The notes: a model not told the origin generated them from the sequence alone. A DNA stretch of 52,417 bases from Bacillota bacterium (GCA_023435985.1 JAEZKY010000282.1:1-52417); one strand, 5' to 3'. Positions 1 through 8,831 are shown, numbered from the stretch's first letter. Numbers and translations: made by a program.

Positions 1-208
1 CTTTTTCATATGAGATACCATGCTTTGAAGATGATACTTGATGGATATTCATTCCTGTATTTTTTTTCGCATATGGATCTAATTGAAAACTACGAAATAC
101 GACTTCTACCTCTTCTTTATGTTCAAACTGCTCTAATCCTTTTTCAAAGTTGCGTTTGCCTATATAACAAAACGGGCAAGCAAAATCAGACCAAATTTCT
201 ATTTTCAT
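1..208 (-). CDS. DsbA/FrnE-family thiol oxidoreductase, N-terminal part (cut by window edge)
   Basis: The minus strand from 208 reads M-K-I-E-I-W-S-D-F-A-C-P-F-C-Y-I-G-K-R, the start of a DsbA-like thioredoxin-fold protein of the FrnE type. The active-site CPFC is at residues 11-14, followed by the usual YIGKRNFE stretch. About 69 codons are present and the rest lies beyond the left edge. An AGAAGGAG ribosome binding site sits just upstream of the ATG. FrnE/DsbA-like proteins are predicted cytoplasmic disulfide or polyketide-type oxidoreductases; the substrate is unknown. There is no signal peptide. A plus-strand reading frame over the same bases (10-210) is its antisense shadow. Confidence 0.85.
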   Translation of the reverse strand, partial: MKIEIWSDFACPFCYIGKRNFEKGLEQFEHKEEVEVVFRSFQLDPYAKKNTGMNIHQVSSSKHGISYEK

Positions 209-299
209 AATTATACACTCCTTCTCTTTTAATCTGTTACAACTCAATATCACTGATCATTTCCGCATTCAATAGTTTGTGTATTAGTAATTTATCCAA

Positions 300-686
300 T
301 TAGGTTTTCCCCCCCTTAAATGCTCTTAAAGATAACTCCTCAAAAGTTTCTAAATCAGGATCACTAGTTCCACAGAAGTGAATACTATCCTCTAATTTCC
401 AACCATATAATTCAAAAATATTAGTAACATACTTAATACCTTCAGTGCCTATTTTATGATCTAGATTACCTTGTGTAAATATCGTTATTACCTTCTTACC
501 TGGATGTCTCGGTGCAAAATTCTCTCCAACCATTGAAAATGTACGATCTAGCCAAACTCTTGATTGACCTGTAATTTCGTAATAATAGATTGGCCAGCCA
601 AATACAATGGCATCCGCTTCCTTAATAGCTTCATCTATGACTATCTTAACTTTATCACATACAAAATATTCATTATTCTGGAACAT
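300..686 (-). pseudogene. Flavodoxin-like NAD(P)H reductase, N-terminally deleted remnant
   Basis: The 128 residues match the C-terminal two thirds of a flavodoxin-fold NADPH-dependent FMN reductase. Visible motifs are EADAIVFGWPIYYYEITGQSR and WLDRTFSM, then a late GW-LED segment. Full-length relatives are about 180-200 residues and begin with a G-S-P-R flavin phosphate loop and a CxxC region. Here everything before the D-A-I-V-F-G-W-P strand is missing apart from about 25 poorly matching residues. The apparent ATG at 686 has only a weak AAGG in front. The 60 bases up to the ferredoxin stop do not encode the missing part in any frame. I read it as a deletion remnant; a functional short protein is less likely. 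Confidence 0.7.
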
Positions 687-748
687 ACCTTAAAATAAAA
701 ATATTACGATACATCTATTTGCTTTAATGCCTACTAGTATAAATATAG

Positions 749-964
749 CTATTTTTCTTTTATGCTTATAACTCTATCTTTATTATAACGGCATGCTTTA
801 ACGCATTTACCACACCCAACACATTTATTTATATCTATTGTTGGATAATCTACTTTAAAAATAAATTTTCTATCCTGTGTAATTGCATTAGCAGGGCAGT
901 TTTTTATAGTGCTGCAAACTAAACATTTATGACAACTATTAGTATTTATGAATGCTTTTCTCAT
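749..964 (-). CDS. 2[4Fe-4S] ferredoxin-like protein
   Basis: This 71-residue protein has two Cys clusters. The first is C11-x2-C14-x2-C17-x5-C23-P and the second is C48-x2-C51-x2-C54-x3-C58. The second is canonical for a bacterial [4Fe-4S] ferredoxin; the first has a longer spacing before the last Cys. It starts at ATG 964 with GGAGG close upstream. It is a small soluble electron carrier, probably cytoplasmic. It precedes the flavodoxin remnant on the same strand, so an ancestral ferredoxin-flavodoxin redox pair is plausible. The divergently transcribed TetR gene lies to the right, so this gene may also answer to that regulator (inference from the shared intergenic region). Confidence 0.8.
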   Translation of the reverse strand: MRKAFINTNSCHKCLVCSTIKNCPANAITQDRKFIFKVDYPTIDINKCVGCGKCVKACRYNKDRVISIKEK

Positions 965-1082
965 TTGTTACCTCCAATCACTTTCTGCATTATAATAAAT
1001 GTATAGCAATTGTCCAAATCAATTTAGGGGTTTATGAGTTACCTCCTAATTATTATTAAGTTAATACATTTTTTTATTTAAC

Positions 1083-1102
1083 TAAGCAACAATTGTTGCT
1101 TA
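1083..1102. promoter_or_regulatory. 20-bp perfect palindrome, candidate TetR operator
   Basis: TAAGCAACAATTGTTGCTTA is a perfect palindrome between the divergent ferredoxin and TetR genes. Its core, GCAACA-2 nt-TGTTGC, recurs as GCAACA-CA-TGTTGT at 3480-3493 upstream of the azoreductase gene. TetR-family regulators normally bind such palindromes next to their own genes. Confidence 0.6.
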
Positions 1103-1143
1103 AATAATTTATATTACTTATAATAAAGTAATAACACTATATA

Positions 1144-1182
1144 TTCAACCAACAAAATTTATATAATGTTGTCTATACAACA
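1144..1182. promoter_or_regulatory. Second candidate operator region of tetR
   Basis: TTCAACCAACA (1144-1154) occurs again, identical over 11 bases, at 3525-3535. A dyad TGTTGT-CTAT-ACAACA follows at 1167-1182, about 45 bases before the TetR start codon. These probably overlap the tetR promoter, although no clear -35/-10 pair could be fixed. Confidence 0.45.
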
Positions 1183-1227
1183 ATTTATGTTTTTTGTATA
1201 TTACTTAAGGAATAGTGAGGAGATTCT

Positions 1228-1815
1228 ATGAAGACAGAAAATAATTATAATGACCCAAGGTCAAAAAGAACCCGTCAATTTATTATTGACGCTTTCATTT
1301 CTTTAATAATCAAAAAAGATTTTGAATCTATTACCATAAAAGATATTACTGAAAAAGCTGCTATAAATAGAGTTACATTTTATGCTCATTTTCAAGATAA
1401 ATATGCTCTTTTTGATTTTGTAATATCAGATAGATTTAATGAAATATTATCTCAAAATATTAATCTTCAAGCCGAAATTGATGATAAATTTATGAGAAGT
1501 TTAATTATCTCAGTTTGTGAATACCATCAAAGTGCTCGCGAAACATGCAAACGTGGTTATATTTCTGTTGCTTCTATAATGAATAAAAAATCTAGAGATG
1601 CTCTAGTTGATTTTTTATATAATAAATTTAAGAATTATAAATCTGCAAATTACGATTCTAGAAGAATAAAATTACTCTCTATCATGGTGAGTAACTCAAT
1701 TTCAAGCTCAGTCTATGAGTGGATCACTAATAATGAAGTAATATCTCCTGAAATCCTTGCTAAAGAAGTTCTTCCATTTATAATGGGGGGAATACATCAG
1801 ATGCTAGAGACCTAA
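1228..1815 (+). CDS. TetR/AcrR-family transcriptional regulator
   Basis: A 195-residue protein with a typical TetR N-terminal helix-turn-helix at about residues 14-60: SKRTRQFIIDAF, then TIKDITEKAAINRVTFYAHF and KYALFDFV. A helical ligand-binding domain fills the rest and resembles the TetR C-terminal type found in clostridial and bacillar regulators. The start ATG follows GTGAGGAG. It is divergent from the ferredoxin gene and convergent with the SDR gene. Palindromes at 1083-1102 and 1167-1182 would allow autoregulation. Matching motifs upstream of the azoreductase suggest it controls that two-gene unit, perhaps in response to quinones, electrophiles or dyes (inference). Confidence 0.88.
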   Translation: MKTENNYNDPRSKRTRQFIIDAFISLIIKKDFESITIKDITEKAAINRVTFYAHFQDKYALFDFVISDRFNEILSQNINLQAEIDDKFMRSLIISVCEYHQSARETCKRGYISVASIMNKKSRDALVDFLYNKFKNYKSANYDSRRIKLLSIMVSNSISSSVYEWITNNEVISPEILAKEVLPFIMGGIHQMLET

Positions 1816-1852
1816 ACTGAAATAATAAATAAAATAAAAAACTGAATTTTAA

Positions 1853-1973
1853 GCGGTCTATATATTGCCACAAACAATAAAAATAAAGGCTTCTGAGTAT
1901 TGTTTCCTCCCAACATTATCTGGTAAATCGAACAGCATACTCTGAAAGCCTTATTTTACAAGCTTACAGACCC
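1853..1973. repeat. Imperfect long inverted repeat between convergent genes
   Basis: Left arm AATAAAGGCTTCTGAGTAT (around 1882-1900) pairs with the complement of CATACTCTGAAAGCCTTATT (around 1936-1955). Weaker outer matches (GGTCTATA against TACAGACC) extend the dyad. It lies between the TetR stop and the SDR stop. It could act as a bidirectional terminator, or be the remains of a small palindromic element. Confidence 0.4.
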
Positions 1974-2057
1974 TATTTACTTTATACACTTTTTATCAAT
2001 ACACACATTCCAAGTGCCTTGAGTATATAAAAAAGATACTGCTTGACCTAGCTGCAT

Positions 2058-2702
2058 TTAATTATTATAGACAATGGGCATTTTTCCGATTAATCGGTTT
2101 TGCCTAGTGGCAGCATACATGAATTTGGCCACATTTTCTCTAGAGACGGACATTTTACCTGGCCGCTCCCCGTATGAGTAATCATAGGATTGTCCTTTGA
2201 ATTTAACATTAGGATTTATAATTCGAACGACTGTCCAATCCAGGTTGGAATGTTTAACAATTCCCTCCAGCTTCTTCATTTCGGCATAACCGTTTGGCAA
2301 AAATATCTTGGCCAATATTCCTGGCACTACCGTCGATAAGTTTTTCCTATCGTCTTTAGATTGCACGGCCGGCGTCGCGAGAGTAATCAACCTTTTCTTA
2401 TTGAACTTCTTCATCGCTTTGACAATCAGATCATGTCCGTTGGCGACCGGCGTGCCTTTAAGCTTTCGTGACATATCAGAGGGAGGGCCTAATGTGCTGA
2501 TCACGACATCCGCTTCTGAAACTGCCGTTTCAATGGCAGATGCATTTGAGAGTTCCCCTGTTACAAGCTGCAAATTAGAGTGATTTAACATGATTTTTTC
2601 GGGCCTTCTAACATATGCTGTAACGAAATCTCCTTTGTCTAATGCTAATCGCATTAGATGTTGACCAATTCCACCGCTTGCTCCAAAAATGGTGATGTTC
2701 AT
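2058..2702 (-). CDS. NAD(P)-binding oxidoreductase, atypical SDR / NmrA-like
   Basis: 214 residues with an N-terminal Rossmann motif G7-A-S-G10-G-I-G13-Q, an ADVVISTLGPPSD stretch typical of NAD(P)H-binding atypical SDRs, and a late LDWTVVRI segment. No Ser-Tyr-Lys catalytic triad is evident, as expected for the NmrA/YwnB-like group, which act as NADPH sensors or flavin/quinone reductases. ATG 2702 follows AAGGAGGAAGAG. The gene lies 30 bases downstream of the azoreductase on the same strand and is probably co-transcribed. Its GC content and codon choice (GGCCGGCGTCGCG, frequent C/G third positions) are clearly above the neighbours, suggesting transfer from a GC-richer Firmicute. Confidence 0.8.
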   Translation of the reverse strand: MNITIFGASGGIGQHLMRLALDKGDFVTAYVRRPEKIMLNHSNLQLVTGELSNASAIETAVSEADVVISTLGPPSDMSRKLKGTPVANGHDLIVKAMKKFNKKRLITLATPAVQSKDDRKNLSTVVPGILAKIFLPNGYAEMKKLEGIVKHSNLDWTVVRIINPNVKFKGQSYDYSYGERPGKMSVSRENVAKFMYAATRQNRLIGKMPIVYNN

Positions 2703-2732
2703 AGTCCTCTTCCTCCTTCACGTTTCACTTTT

Positions 2733-3365
2733 TTAAAAGATTTCTGCCAGTTCAGCAGTTCTGATCAATCCTGATCCGATAATTTCCTCAGCACGGTCTC
2801 TGTATTTTGCGTGTCCTTCAATGACTACAATCTCAGGGTTTTTGATACCCAACAATACACCGAATATATTCTTGACGTAATTTAACCCCATCTCCAATGG
2901 AGCTGCAAATTCCGATGAAAAGTCTCCGCCACGCGCACAAAGAAGAGCAACTTTTTTGTCGCCAACCAATCCTTCTGGTTGACCTTCTGCCGTGTATCTG
3001 AACGTTCTCCCTGATTGCAACAAATAGGAAATATAAGTGATGAGAGGGGCCGGAACCGTTAAGTTCCATAATGGGAATGCTAAAACAACTTTGTCCACGG
3101 CCAAAAATTCATTCAAATAGTGGTTCACTATTTCTGCAGCCTGACTTTCTTCCGCAGTGTTTTCTAATCCTTGTGCTGCTTTATAAAGTCCCGAAATAGC
3201 TGCATTACCGTAATATGGCAGACCAAGGCTAAAAAGGTCGAGTTCTATTATTTTATCCTGTGGATGAGACTCCTTGTATGTTTTCAAAAAAGTATCGTAC
3301 ATTTTGACACTAACCGCTTGCTCTGTTGGTCTGTCGTTAGATTTGATGAATAATACATTTGCCAT
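2733..3365 (-). CDS. azoR: FMN-dependent NADH-azoreductase
   Basis: A flavodoxin-2 fold protein of 210 residues starting MANVLFIKSN, with GLPYYGNAAI and the conserved FPLWNLTVPAPLITYI flavin-site region around residues 95-110. AzoR enzymes reduce azo dyes and quinones with NADH and FMN in the cytoplasm. I chose ATG 3363-3365 because GGAGG at 3374-3378 sits 8 bases upstream; a TTG five codons earlier overlaps that site. It is first in a two-gene unit with the SDR gene. The upstream dyad at 3480-3493 and the 11-base motif at 3525-3535 match the tetR upstream region. It shares the higher GC of its partner. Confidence 0.88.
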   Translation of the reverse strand: MANVLFIKSNDRPTEQAVSVKMYDTFLKTYKESHPQDKIIELDLFSLGLPYYGNAAISGLYKAAQGLENTAEESQAAEIVNHYLNEFLAVDKVVLAFPLWNLTVPAPLITYISYLLQSGRTFRYTAEGQPEGLVGDKKVALLCARGGDFSSEFAAPLEMGLNYVKNIFGVLLGIKNPEIVVIEGHAKYRDRAEEIIGSGLIRTAELAEIF

Positions 3366-3479
3366 AAATATAACCTCCAAAAATTATAATATTTAATAAA
3401 TTAAGCAAGTTTATTTGTTCGATTCCAAATCAGTTATATTCAACTGGTGGCATCTTACTTTTTTATCGCCCTAATTTAT

Positions 3480-3535
3480 GCAACACATGTTGTATAAATG
3501 AATTATACTATATTTCAAAGATTGTTCAACCAACA
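3480..3535 (-). promoter_or_regulatory. Candidate TetR operators upstream of azoR
   Basis: GCAACA-CA-TGTTGT (3480-3493) has the same arms and spacing as the tetR palindrome core at 1086-1099. TTCAACCAACA (3525-3535) is identical to 1144-1154. Both lie 115-170 bases upstream of the azoR start, where a leftward promoter would be. Confidence 0.5.
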
Positions 3536-3702
3536 GTTTTAAATATATGTAGTATACCCAACAAAGTATTAAAAATGTATTGAAACATAAAGGAGCCCAT
3601 GAGTTAAAAGTAATATAAAAATACTTATATTCGGTTTACCCTTAATTTTATGTTACACGATTACGGGACTGGCTCCACACCTTGTTGGAAAGAACTATAT
3701 AG

Positions 3703-4251
3703 CAAAAAAACAACTTAAATGTAAATTGGGGTCTACTACTTGCTTTTCAAACTGGTCTACGATGCGGTGAATTAGCAGCCTTAAAACCAACTGATGTTGT
3801 TGGAAAAACTATAAACGTGCAAAGGCAAGAAATTAAGTATAAAGATGCGATTACTCAAAAAACCGTCCCTGAAATCAAGGCGTATCCTAAAACTGACTGT
3901 GGTAACAGGTATGTTATAATAACTGGCAGCGCCTTGGAAACGCTCAAAATGATTAATAATCTTAACCCAAATGGTGAATTTTTATTTGAGTTGAAGGGCA
4001 GTAGGCTAAAATACTATAATTACAATAATGCTATATCTCATATGTGTAAGGCTCTGAATATGTCTCAAAAGTCTATGCACAAAATAAGAAGGACTTATGG
4101 AACAACGCTTATAGACGCAGGAGTAGCTCAGAGTCTTATTGCTAAGCAGATGGGACATAAGGATATATCAACCACAAAAAATTATTATTACTTTTCAAAC
4201 AAAACTCGAAAAACAAATGAATCTCAAATAGAAAAGGCACTTAGTTACTAA
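3703..4251 (+). pseudogene. Tyrosine recombinase (integrase), catalytic-domain remnant
   Basis: The frame is open from 3703 and carries the box I motif FQTGLRCGELAALK (around 3745-3786). It then has the HKIRR box and the GHKD motif, and ends with an N-Y-Y-Y stretch carrying the nucleophile Tyr. This is the complete catalytic half of a phage-type integrase. The N-terminal arm-binding and core-binding domains are gone, and stops precede 3703 with no start codon or ribosome site. An internal ATG-less start near 3817 would remove the first catalytic Arg. The fragment ends about 75 bases from tRNA-Ser(GGA), the usual attachment site context, so it marks an old integration event. Confidence 0.8.
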
Positions 4252-4274
4252 AGGTAATCACCTAAATCAAAATA

Positions 4275-4316
4275 CAAAAAGCTCTTAACCCATTGATTTT
4301 ACTAGGGCTAAGAGCT
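4275..4316 (-). terminator. Rho-independent terminator of tRNA-Ser(GGA)
   Basis: On the minus strand AGCTCTTAGCCC pairs with GGGTTAAGAGCT across a short loop and is followed by TTTTTG. Confidence 0.75.
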
Positions 4317-4323
4317 GTATAGT

Positions 4324-4413
4324 TGGCGGAGAGAAGGGGATTTGAACCCCTGATAGAGTTGCCCCTATACACGCTTTCCAGGCGTGCTCCTTCGACCACT
4401 CGGACATCTCTCC
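4324..4413 (-). tRNA. tRNA-Ser (anticodon GGA)
   Basis: The minus strand folds as a class II tRNA: acceptor GGAGAGA with TCTCTCC, discriminator G and encoded CCA (4324-4326). The anticodon loop is CTGGAAA (GGA), there is a long variable arm, and the T-loop is GTTCAAATC. A decayed integrase lies immediately downstream, so the gene has probably served as an attachment site. Confidence 0.95.
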
Positions 4414-4781
4414 ATAAGTAGAGCACTAAAATCTATGATTTTAAGTGAATCACTTACTCAGCAAACGTATGTGAGTCAAGTTTCCTTTATCAATCATTTT
4501 GTGCTTTATTATGATATCATATATATTTTTTTTATTCAACTGAATATTTCTGTAATACAATTTTAGTTATAAATTTCCTTAGGTACTATACATTTTCCTG
4601 TTAATTTAGGGGCATTAGGCTATTGAAACAAATTTTTTTTTAATGTAACTTTACTATAAATATCAAAATGAGGCCTCCGCACTAATAATTTTAAAAACCT
4701 ATAATACAGAAACCTCAAAACAGAATCGTACTTATTTAATATTTTTTACTTACTGCTTAAATATAAATGTTACATGAAAAA
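4414..4781. other. Intergenic, no gene seen
   Basis: 368 AT-rich bases upstream of the tRNA and downstream of the radical SAM gene. I see no reading frame with a ribosome site. The tRNA promoter must lie in the left part but could not be fixed. Confidence 0.5.
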
Positions 4782-6155
4782 TTAATAAATGCTTTCACTA
4801 CCTTTTTCATTAAACACTTCTTTCCATGCTTTTTCAGCTTCAGGTTTAAAATCAGAAGCTAATTTATCCAGCTTACTCATGAATTCAGAATCCTCTACCA
4901 TTTTTTCAGCACTTGGATCTGTTGCATAAGCTCCAACTTTTTTAACAATGTTTCTTACAACCTTTGGATTGTCAATCATCATGCAAGGCATAAGCATATT
5001 TTTGTTATAAGGCTGGCTTTTTCTAAGTGTTTTAAAGAAATCTGTTTTAAAGGCATCCACAAGAGGTTTATTTTTCACATTATAAGTTGAAAAATGAGCA
5101 AACACGCAAGGTTCTACTTCTTCTTTAGAGTTTATATGGCAATAATATCTTCCAGCTATACATCCTCCAACATAAGGGGCATCATTAAAGAAATCTGCTG
5201 CAAAATATGGCTTTGTAAGCCTTATATTTCTAACCTTCTCACCTAATTCAATTCTTTGCTTAGGTGTAAGCATTAAATCTACATTTGGAGCTTCACCTAC
5301 AGGCATGTAAATGAAGTACCAGCCAATTTTTGCTCCCTTCCCAACAAGCATGTCTATAAATTCATCTGATGTAACTGTATCTACGTTTGCTCTTGAAGTG
5401 GCTGAAGAAACTCCAAACAACATTCCCCTTTCTTTAAATAAATCCATAGCCTTCATTACCCCTTGAAATACACCTTTTCCTCTTCTTGCATCTGTTTCTT
5501 TTTCAAAGACTTCTAAAGAAAACATAGGAATGACATTACCTAGTTTTTGTAATCTATCTGCGATTTCTGATGTTATAAGTTGTCCATTTGTAAAAGGAGA
5601 AAACATAACATCAGGATACTTTTCATATATATCAAGCATATAATCATTAATGAATGGCTCTCCACCTAGTATGATTATATAATAAACGCCTAAATCTCTG
5701 GCTTCTCCTATAATTCTGTCTAGTTCTTCAAATGGAATATCATCTTTCTTACTATATTTTGCAGCATAGCATCCTGAACACTTTAATGTGCATCTCATAG
5801 AAGGGCTTATTAAAATTGTAAATGGGGCCATTACATCATCATTCTTTAAATATTCATCTCTCTTTTTACCACCAAACCACACAGCATTGGCAAAAAAATT
5901 TATGAAAAATTTATCTAGGCAATTTTTATTTGTCGTAGTTAATATATTCTGAATCAGGTTATGTATAGCCTCGTTATTTTTATACAAGTCATATACAGTA
6001 TCTACTTGTTCAATTTCAGAAGGATCAGAAATTGTGTGTTTTATAAGTCCAAAAATTTTATCAACATTTTTTTCTGGATCCTTTTCCAATATCTCTACAG
6101 TTTTCTTTATAAACACTTCCTTTGAATACTTTTTAATTTTCTCTACTACGTTCAT
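4782..6155 (-). CDS. Radical SAM protein with SPASM-like C-terminus
   Basis: 457 residues. The radical SAM cluster motif C122-x3-C126-x2-C129 (CTLKCSGC) is followed by GGEPF, the SAM-binding glycine motif. The C-terminal third has further cysteines (GGCIAGRYYC, EPCVFAH, MPCMM) in the manner of a SPASM auxiliary-cluster domain. The first 110 residues are helical and not recognised. It is therefore probably an anaerobic cofactor- or peptide-modifying or maturase-type enzyme, with substrate unknown. ATG 6155 follows AGGAGG; an upstream in-frame extension to 6233 is hydrophobic but has no good ribosome site. No precursor peptide gene is evident next door, and it looks monocistronic. Confidence 0.85.
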   Translation of the reverse strand: MNVVEKIKKYSKEVFIKKTVEILEKDPEKNVDKIFGLIKHTISDPSEIEQVDTVYDLYKNNEAIHNLIQNILTTTNKNCLDKFFINFFANAVWFGGKKRDEYLKNDDVMAPFTILISPSMRCTLKCSGCYAAKYSKKDDIPFEELDRIIGEARDLGVYYIIILGGEPFINDYMLDIYEKYPDVMFSPFTNGQLITSEIADRLQKLGNVIPMFSLEVFEKETDARRGKGVFQGVMKAMDLFKERGMLFGVSSATSRANVDTVTSDEFIDMLVGKGAKIGWYFIYMPVGEAPNVDLMLTPKQRIELGEKVRNIRLTKPYFAADFFNDAPYVGGCIAGRYYCHINSKEEVEPCVFAHFSTYNVKNKPLVDAFKTDFFKTLRKSQPYNKNMLMPCMMIDNPKVVRNIVKKVGAYATDPSAEKMVEDSEFMSKLDKLASDFKPEAEKAWKEVFNEKGSESIY

Positions 6156-6382
6156 TTTAATTCCTCCTAAATAAAAAAATATATAAATAACAAAGAGGTA
6201 AATTATATTAATAAATGTATGTTCATTTTTCATAAAAATTACTTAATATACCTATTATTTTATTTAACACCTATTCTTTTTTAATTCACCTTTTTAGCTA
6301 TATCTTGTATTTGTTATATCCTCATTTTATATAATTTTGTACTTTTCACATTCCTTAACATTCATAGACTTTCTTTCAAGAG

Positions 6383-6970
6383 CTATTTATCTTCACTCTT
6401 TGGTAAATAACTAATTAACTTATCATAATTTATTTCAGCTAATTGGCCTATGCTTTTTGAATTATTTATTTTATCTCTATGTATCTTAATGTTATTCTTG
6501 AAATTCTCCAAAGTTTCAAGAATAGCAGTTTTAAAAATTGGAATAATATCAATAATCCTTTTTATTTCATAAACATATTCATCATCACTAGTGGTAAAAC
6601 ATTTAAATAATCCTGAGGTTAATCTTCCATCAGAAAATATGTACATATATCTATCACTCATTTCATCAAATGGATCAATTTCAATTTTATGTTTATATAA
6701 TCTAAAAATACTATTATCCCTCTCCACAAATATAGGAAATATACTTGAAAAAAGTTCTCCTATATCGCTTTCTTCATCAACAAAACCCGAAAAATCATGT
6801 TCATTAAATTTCTCTACAATTTCATTAGTAAATATGCTTCTTTTTATTTCTTTAGCTAATCTTAATTTTAATTTCTGTTCCTTTTCTTCAATTAATAAAT
6901 TATCAATAGAGTAAAATAATTTATCAATTGTCACTACACTCTTTTTTAAATTATTTTCATTGTTATTCAT
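6383..6970 (-). CDS. Conserved protein of unknown function, paralogue of the 16208-16792 gene
   Basis: About 195 residues, not recognised. It is strongly similar along its whole length to the product of 16208-16792, with shared segments such as EQKLKL-LAKEIK, SIFPIFV, FRLYKHKIE, SDRY-YIFSDGRLTSGLF and SDDEYVY. There is no signal peptide or membrane segment; the C-terminus is helical. The start is ATG 6970 or TTG 6976; the TTG aligns better with GGAG nine bases upstream and with the GTG start of the paralogue. It follows the chemoreceptor gene on the same strand. Both copies sit at the end of units driven by near-identical promoters with a GntR-type operator, which suggests a linked role. Confidence 0.75.
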   Translation of the reverse strand: MNNNENNLKKSVVTIDKLFYSIDNLLIEEKEQKLKLRLAKEIKRSIFTNEIVEKFNEHDFSGFVDEESDIGELFSSIFPIFVERDNSIFRLYKHKIEIDPFDEMSDRYMYIFSDGRLTSGLFKCFTTSDDEYVYEIKRIIDIIPIFKTAILETLENFKNNIKIHRDKINNSKSIGQLAEINYDKLISYLPKSEDK

Positions 6971-7121
6971 TTTCAACACATCTTTCTCCATTAATATTAC
7001 AATTATTAAATCTACAATTTTTAAAATATCTATTAACATATTCACTTATCTTATGCCGGAAAATATTACTTCTACTCCAAATATAGAAACACTTAAAATT
7101 ATTTAACTTTCTAAATATACA

Positions 7122-8831
7122 TTAAACCTTGAATTTTAGTATTATTTCATTAAGATTTTCTGTAAGTTCTGCCTGGCCTTTTGCTGTCAAATCTATTTGC
7201 TCTATAGCATCAGTAGTTTGTTCTATACTTTCCTTTATTGTTTCCATTCGTTCAATTGATTTTTGATCTATATCTGTCATATTTTGCATAGCTTCGTTTA
7301 TTTGACTTATTGAGGCAGTTATTTCTTCTGACATAGATGAAATTTCCTCAGACATTTTACTTATAAAGTCAGAATCATCATAATAATTATTTCCTGTTTC
7401 TTCATAAGCTTTAAGCTGCACATTTACATCTTTATCTATAAACTCAAGTAAATCTCTGCCATTATCTATGCTGCTTTTAAATGCTTCCTGAACTTTTAAG
7501 ATAGTCTCTTGAATTGATGTTACTGCCTCTGCTGATTGCTCTGCAAGTTTTCTAACCTCTTCTGCTACAACTGCAAAGCCTTTTCCTTGTTCACCTGCTC
7601 TTGCCGCTTCTATTGCTGCATTTAATGCAAGTAAATTTGTATTATCTGCAATATTTGCTATAGTATCTGCCATAATTTTAATATTGCTCACTACATTACC
7701 AGCTTCAATAGCTTTTAGCATTTTTTCCTGCTTTTGAATATATAATTCTTTTGTTGCTTTAATAGCCTTTTGACTGCTATCTTTAATTTTTATAGCCTTT
7801 TCCTTTAATTCATTTGAATTATTACTTCCTTCAATAGCTTTATTAGAAAGTTTATTAACTCCTGAATCTACCTCTTCAATAGATGAACTTATTTCTTCTG
7901 AAGTTGCTCCAACACCTTCCATTTCATCTGTAATATTTCTTATTACCCCGTTTATATCTTCAACTTGTGCTGTTATTTCTTCAACTGCTGCAAACAGCTC
8001 CTGACTCGAGGCATTTATATTATGAGAATTATCCATTATTGTTTTGATTAACTGATTTACATTTTCTTGAGCTATATTTAAAGCAGCCGCTACTTGTCCA
8101 AATTCATCTCTTCTCGTAAAAGTGATTGAAGACGAAAAATCATAATTAGCTAACTTTTCAGCAAAAACTTTTATTTTGCTTAACGGCTTTGCTATATCTC
8201 TTGAAATTAATATTCCAAGTATAATAGCTAATGCTATACCTGCAATATTTAATATAATCATAATCATATTTGATTTTGCGTAGGTCAATCTATTTGAATC
8301 ATCTGCTAGTTTTGCCTCATTTGAATTTGTTTTTACTACTTTATCAAGACTATCAAACATCTTTTCTGTTACTGATTCTATTGCCAAATATTGTTTTTTA
8401 GCCTCATTTAAATCATTAGAATTAACTGCATCAACTATACCTTTTCTAGCACTTCTATATGAAGCTAAATCAGCTTTAAAATCTTCCCATCCATCTTCCT
8501 CTGAGTTTTTAAATAATTTATCAAAATCCGCTATATATGCATCATCTTCATCCACAGCACTATTAATATTTTTTTCTACTGTTTCTATTTCTGCTTTATT
8601 ATCCGAATTAATAATAGTTAAAAGGTCTCCTTTTATTTCTTTAAGATTTCCTTTTAATGATAAAATCAACTTAACGCTATTAAGATTTGATGAATACATT
8701 TCTTCTGCGTTTTTTTCTATTTTTTTTGATGACATTGTCCCGACTCCACCTACCAAGGCAATTAATATGACTACAATTAAAAATGATAAAATTAATTTGG
8801 ATCTTACTTGCATATTTCTTAGTAACTTCAT
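7122..8831 (-). CDS. Methyl-accepting chemotaxis protein
   Basis: 569 residues. An N-terminal membrane segment (LILSFLIVVILIALVGG) is followed by a helical extracytoplasmic domain of the 4HB_MCP type (about 35-180). A second membrane segment (MIMIILNIAGIALAIILGILI) leads to HAMP, then the cytoplasmic signalling hairpin. Its tip holds the hallmark ALNAAIEAARAGEQGKGFAVV. ATG 8831 follows GGAGG; an upstream frame to 8858 is non-coding leader. The gene sits 47 bases downstream of a decayed lrgA fragment and uses its promoter region, with a TGGTC-GACCA operator at 9048-9062. Expression is therefore likely controlled by the FadR-type GntR regulator encoded at 15511-16182 (inference). Confidence 0.93.
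   Translation of the reverse strand: MKLLRNMQVRSKLILSFLIVVILIALVGGVGTMSSKKIEKNAEEMYSSNLNSVKLILSLKGNLKEIKGDLLTIINSDNKAEIETVEKNINSAVDEDDAYIADFDKLFKNSEEDGWEDFKADLASYRSARKGIVDAVNSNDLNEAKKQYLAIESVTEKMFDSLDKVVKTNSNEAKLADDSNRLTYAKSNMIMIILNIAGIALAIILGILISRDIAKPLSKIKVFAEKLANYDFSSSITFTRRDEFGQVAAALNIAQENVNQLIKTIMDNSHNINASSQELFAAVEEITAQVEDINGVIRNITDEMEGVGATSEEISSSIEEVDSGVNKLSNKAIEGSNNSNELKEKAIKIKDSSQKAIKATKELYIQKQEKMLKAIEAGNVVSNIKIMADTIANIADNTNLLALNAAIEAARAGEQGKGFAVVAEEVRKLAEQSAEAVTSIQETILKVQEAFKSSIDNGRDLLEFIDKDVNVQLKAYEETGNNYYDDSDFISKMSEEISSMSEEITASISQINEAMQNMTDIDQKSIERMETIKESIEQTTDAIEQIDLTAKGQAELTENLNEIILKFKV

Noticed and set aside
1853..2057. Insertion sequence between tetR and the SDR gene
   Set aside because: Only an imperfect inverted repeat is present, with no transposase frame; terminator or repeat remnant is simpler.
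4782..6155. RiPP biosynthesis cluster around the radical SAM/SPASM-like protein
   Set aside because: No precursor-peptide-like small ORF, transporter or peptidase is adjacent on the same strand.
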